Assembly (NCBI GenBank): GCA_013329295.1
Contig: DUKP01000112.1
Span: 1 to 5,596, forward strand
Direction: 5' to 3'
Source of the DNA: Candidatus Poseidoniaceae archaeon
GTDB lineage: Archaea > Thermoplasmatota > Poseidoniia > Poseidoniales > Poseidoniaceae
Length of the DNA stretch: 5,596 bases
The notes beneath the pieces were generated by a model. The model was given only the letters and a program-made list of their open reading frames with translations. It was not told the origin of the DNA and did not search any database. Below, piece after piece: positions 4,190 through 5,596 of the stretch. The position numbers and the translations under genes were made by a program. Every line of letters starts with the position of its first letter. The stretch's first letter is position 1.

Positions 4190-5596
4190 ATGACAGACAA
4201 GGTTGACCTTCTTTGCGAGTTGTATCAAGCCCGTTTTGACCGCCTAAAAGAGATGGCTTCTGTTAGTGAATTGCCGAAAAATGGTCCTGTTGAAGTAGTA
4301 AGGGCAAGATTGATTAAAAATTTAGTTTTAACAGATTGGGATTTATCCAAAGAAAATATAAAGTCAATAAAAAACAAAAACCTCGGCGAAATCTTGGGTG
4401 TTTTTGGATTAAAAAAATCTGGCTCAATAAGAGAAAGAAGACAACGTCTATACTTACACTTGTATGAAGATCCTAAGACTCTTACCGCAGAAAACCTAGA
4501 TAAAATGAACAAGCAAGATATTCATTCACTTTGTAAAATTCTCGAACTCCCCCTAACTGGAGATAAGCAAACTCTCCTAGTAAGAGTTGCTGGAGTTCTC
4601 GCATCTCAACAAGGTTCATGGGGCAAGGTAAAGAAATCATTGAAGCGTAAAAATGACAATGCTAAATCAAAGATTGTCATACCAAATCCTTCGGAAGATG
4701 ATGATTACTCTTCGACCAACATTCAAGATTCTGTTGAGAAATTTATCGAAGAACATCCGGAAGGATGGAGTTTTGAGGAAGAGTCTGAATTTAGAAATAA
4801 TTTGGCAGATGATGGAGTAGAAATTTCAAGAGTTGAAGTTTCTAATTCAATTGATAATGCTCTAAAAACAGTACAACAGGAAAATGAAAGTGAAACTCCT
4901 ATTCCACAAATGAATCAGACTGCGCCCAGCATAGTTGCAGAGACTGAAATCGATACTTTAGAAAGAGAGGCAGCAATCATTGAAGTTGAATCAAGAATTG
5001 CTGAAATAGAATCATCTGCAAGAGATTTCTTAACCGTAAGTTCTACTTCAAATAGCGAAGATTTCGAGTTATTTATCGATAATCTTGGCAGTCATGGATT
5101 ACCTGTTGATATAAAGTCAGTACGTGCTTACTTAACTGACATAGTAATGAAAATGGAGTTTAAAATAGATTCTGAAAAGGACGCAATAAACAGTATGCCA
5201 AACTCATGGTCTGAAAGAGAAGCAATTAGGCAATTTGAAAATGCACGAAGTTCTCTTAGAGACCAACTATCCAACACCATAAATTTGCATGATGGTGATT
5301 TAATTAAAGCAAGAATGGCTTTTGAAGAAATAGCTAAATCAATGGGTCTTGACCTAAGGATTCCAAGTATATCTGGAAGATTACACGCTTTATTTGATTT
5401 GCAAGTTGATCTTTCAGAGGCAGAAGGATTGCAGGACCCTAATATTGCACGTCGTAATAGGGTTTTGAAAATACTCCATCATGGTTCAGTTCATATTACG
5501 CCTGAAGAAAGGAGAGTAATTGACAGATTGGAAAGAAATATTGTCGCCTTTGAGCAACTAGTTGAAACTGTGATGGAATCATCTGAAGGTACTTTT
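4190..5596 (+). CDS. SAP-like repeat protein with long helical region, 3'-truncated by the window edge
   Basis: 469 codons are open to the window end with no stop, so the protein is longer than shown. The N terminus has up to three tandem SAP-like helix-extended-helix units. The clearest is MNKQDIHSLCKILELPLTGDKQTLLVRVAGVL (broken up here by position: 106-137, with key residues L114, L118, L120, G124, L129, R132). A weaker unit is at about 62-92 (L65, I68, G73, L74, G78, R81) and the weakest at about 8-46. SAP motifs classically bind AT-rich or structured DNA, and in some proteins RNA. A basic tract (146-161, K-V-K-K-S-L-K-R-K) follows and fits nucleic-acid binding, then an acidic, Ser/Asp/Glu-rich linker (168-250). 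Residues 253-280 look like a charged amphipathic helix. Residues 290-469 are mostly helical with no motif I recognise. There is no signal peptide or membrane segment. A chromatin, repair or RNA-related role is possible but unproven. It is divergent from the coiled-coil gene across 152 bp. Confidence 0.72.
   Translation, partial: MTDKVDLLCELYQARFDRLKEMASVSELPKNGPVEVVRARLIKNLVLTDWDLSKENIKSIKNKNLGEILGVFGLKKSGSIRERRQRLYLHLYEDPKTLTAENLDKMNKQDIHSLCKILELPLTGDKQTLLVRVAGVLASQQGSWGKVKKSLKRKNDNAKSKIVIPNPSEDDDYSSTNIQDSVEKFIEEHPEGWSFEEESEFRNNLADDGVEISRVEVSNSIDNALKTVQQENESETPIPQMNQTAPSIVAETEIDTLEREAAIIEVESRIAEIESSARDFLTVSSTSNSEDFELFIDNLGSHGLPVDIKSVRAYLTDIVMKMEFKIDSEKDAINSMPNSWSEREAIRQFENARSSLRDQLSNTINLHDGDLIKARMAFEEIAKSMGLDLRIPSISGRLHALFDLQVDLSEAEGLQDPNIARRNRVLKILHHGSVHITPEERRVIDRLERNIVAFEQLVETVMESSEGTF

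Noticed and set aside
4177..4203. 7-bp direct repeat ACAAGGT, 20 bp apart, around the SAP-like gene start
   Set aside because: One copy overlaps the ribosome binding site and the other the fourth codon; with only two short copies there is no reason to prefer an operator over chance.
4225..4512. Minus-strand frame inside the SAP-like gene
   Set aside because: It is antisense to the clearest SAP motifs and has no supported start.

Overview
The window looks like a stretch of an AT-rich euryarchaeal chromosome, most plausibly a marine Thermoplasmata-related lineage (Marine Group II/Poseidoniales or Marine Group III). That placement is inference from several features: an archaeal type IV pilin with the V-S-P-V-I-A signature, Shine-Dalgarno sites of the GAGGT/GGTGAT/GGTGG type, short intergenic gaps, AT-rich codon use, and a mix of bacterial-like (MoaA, IspB-like prenyl synthase) and unrecognised genes. 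No rRNA, tRNA, CRISPR array, transposase or phage gene was seen.

Layout. (1) 1-676 (+): 3' two thirds of moaA, which makes the cyclic intermediate of molybdopterin synthesis. (2) 673-1167 (-): a type IV pilin-like secreted protein whose stop codon overlaps the moaA stop. (3) 1248-2225 (-): a trans-isoprenyl diphosphate synthase whose chain-length position suggests a long-chain product rather than GGPP. (4) 2309-3463 (+), divergent from the prenyl synthase across 83 bp: a 384-residue protein that can be aligned by eye with hydroxymethylbilane synthase (HemC) but lacks its catalytic and cofactor-binding residues. (5) 3465-4037 (-): a 190-residue, probably coiled-coil protein, converging on gene 4 with one base between stops. 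(6) 4190-5596 (+), divergent from gene 5 and running off the window: a protein with SAP-like helix-turn-helix motifs at its N terminus followed by a long helical region; at least 469 residues.

How the genes relate. Genes alternate in strand, so there is little operon structure. Only the pilin and the prenyl synthase share a direction (80 bp apart) and could share a transcript. The two divergent gaps (2226-2308 and 4038-4189) must hold the promoters of genes 3/4 and 5/6. Both are associated with inverted repeats that overlap translation starts or early codons. The most striking is a perfect 10-bp inverted repeat at 2341-2365 inside the first codons of the HemC-like gene, within a cluster of six ACTCC/GGAGT pentamers.

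The items most worth following up are the HemC-like putative pseudoenzyme, the repeat cluster at its 5' end, and the SAP-repeat protein paired divergently with the coiled-coil protein.
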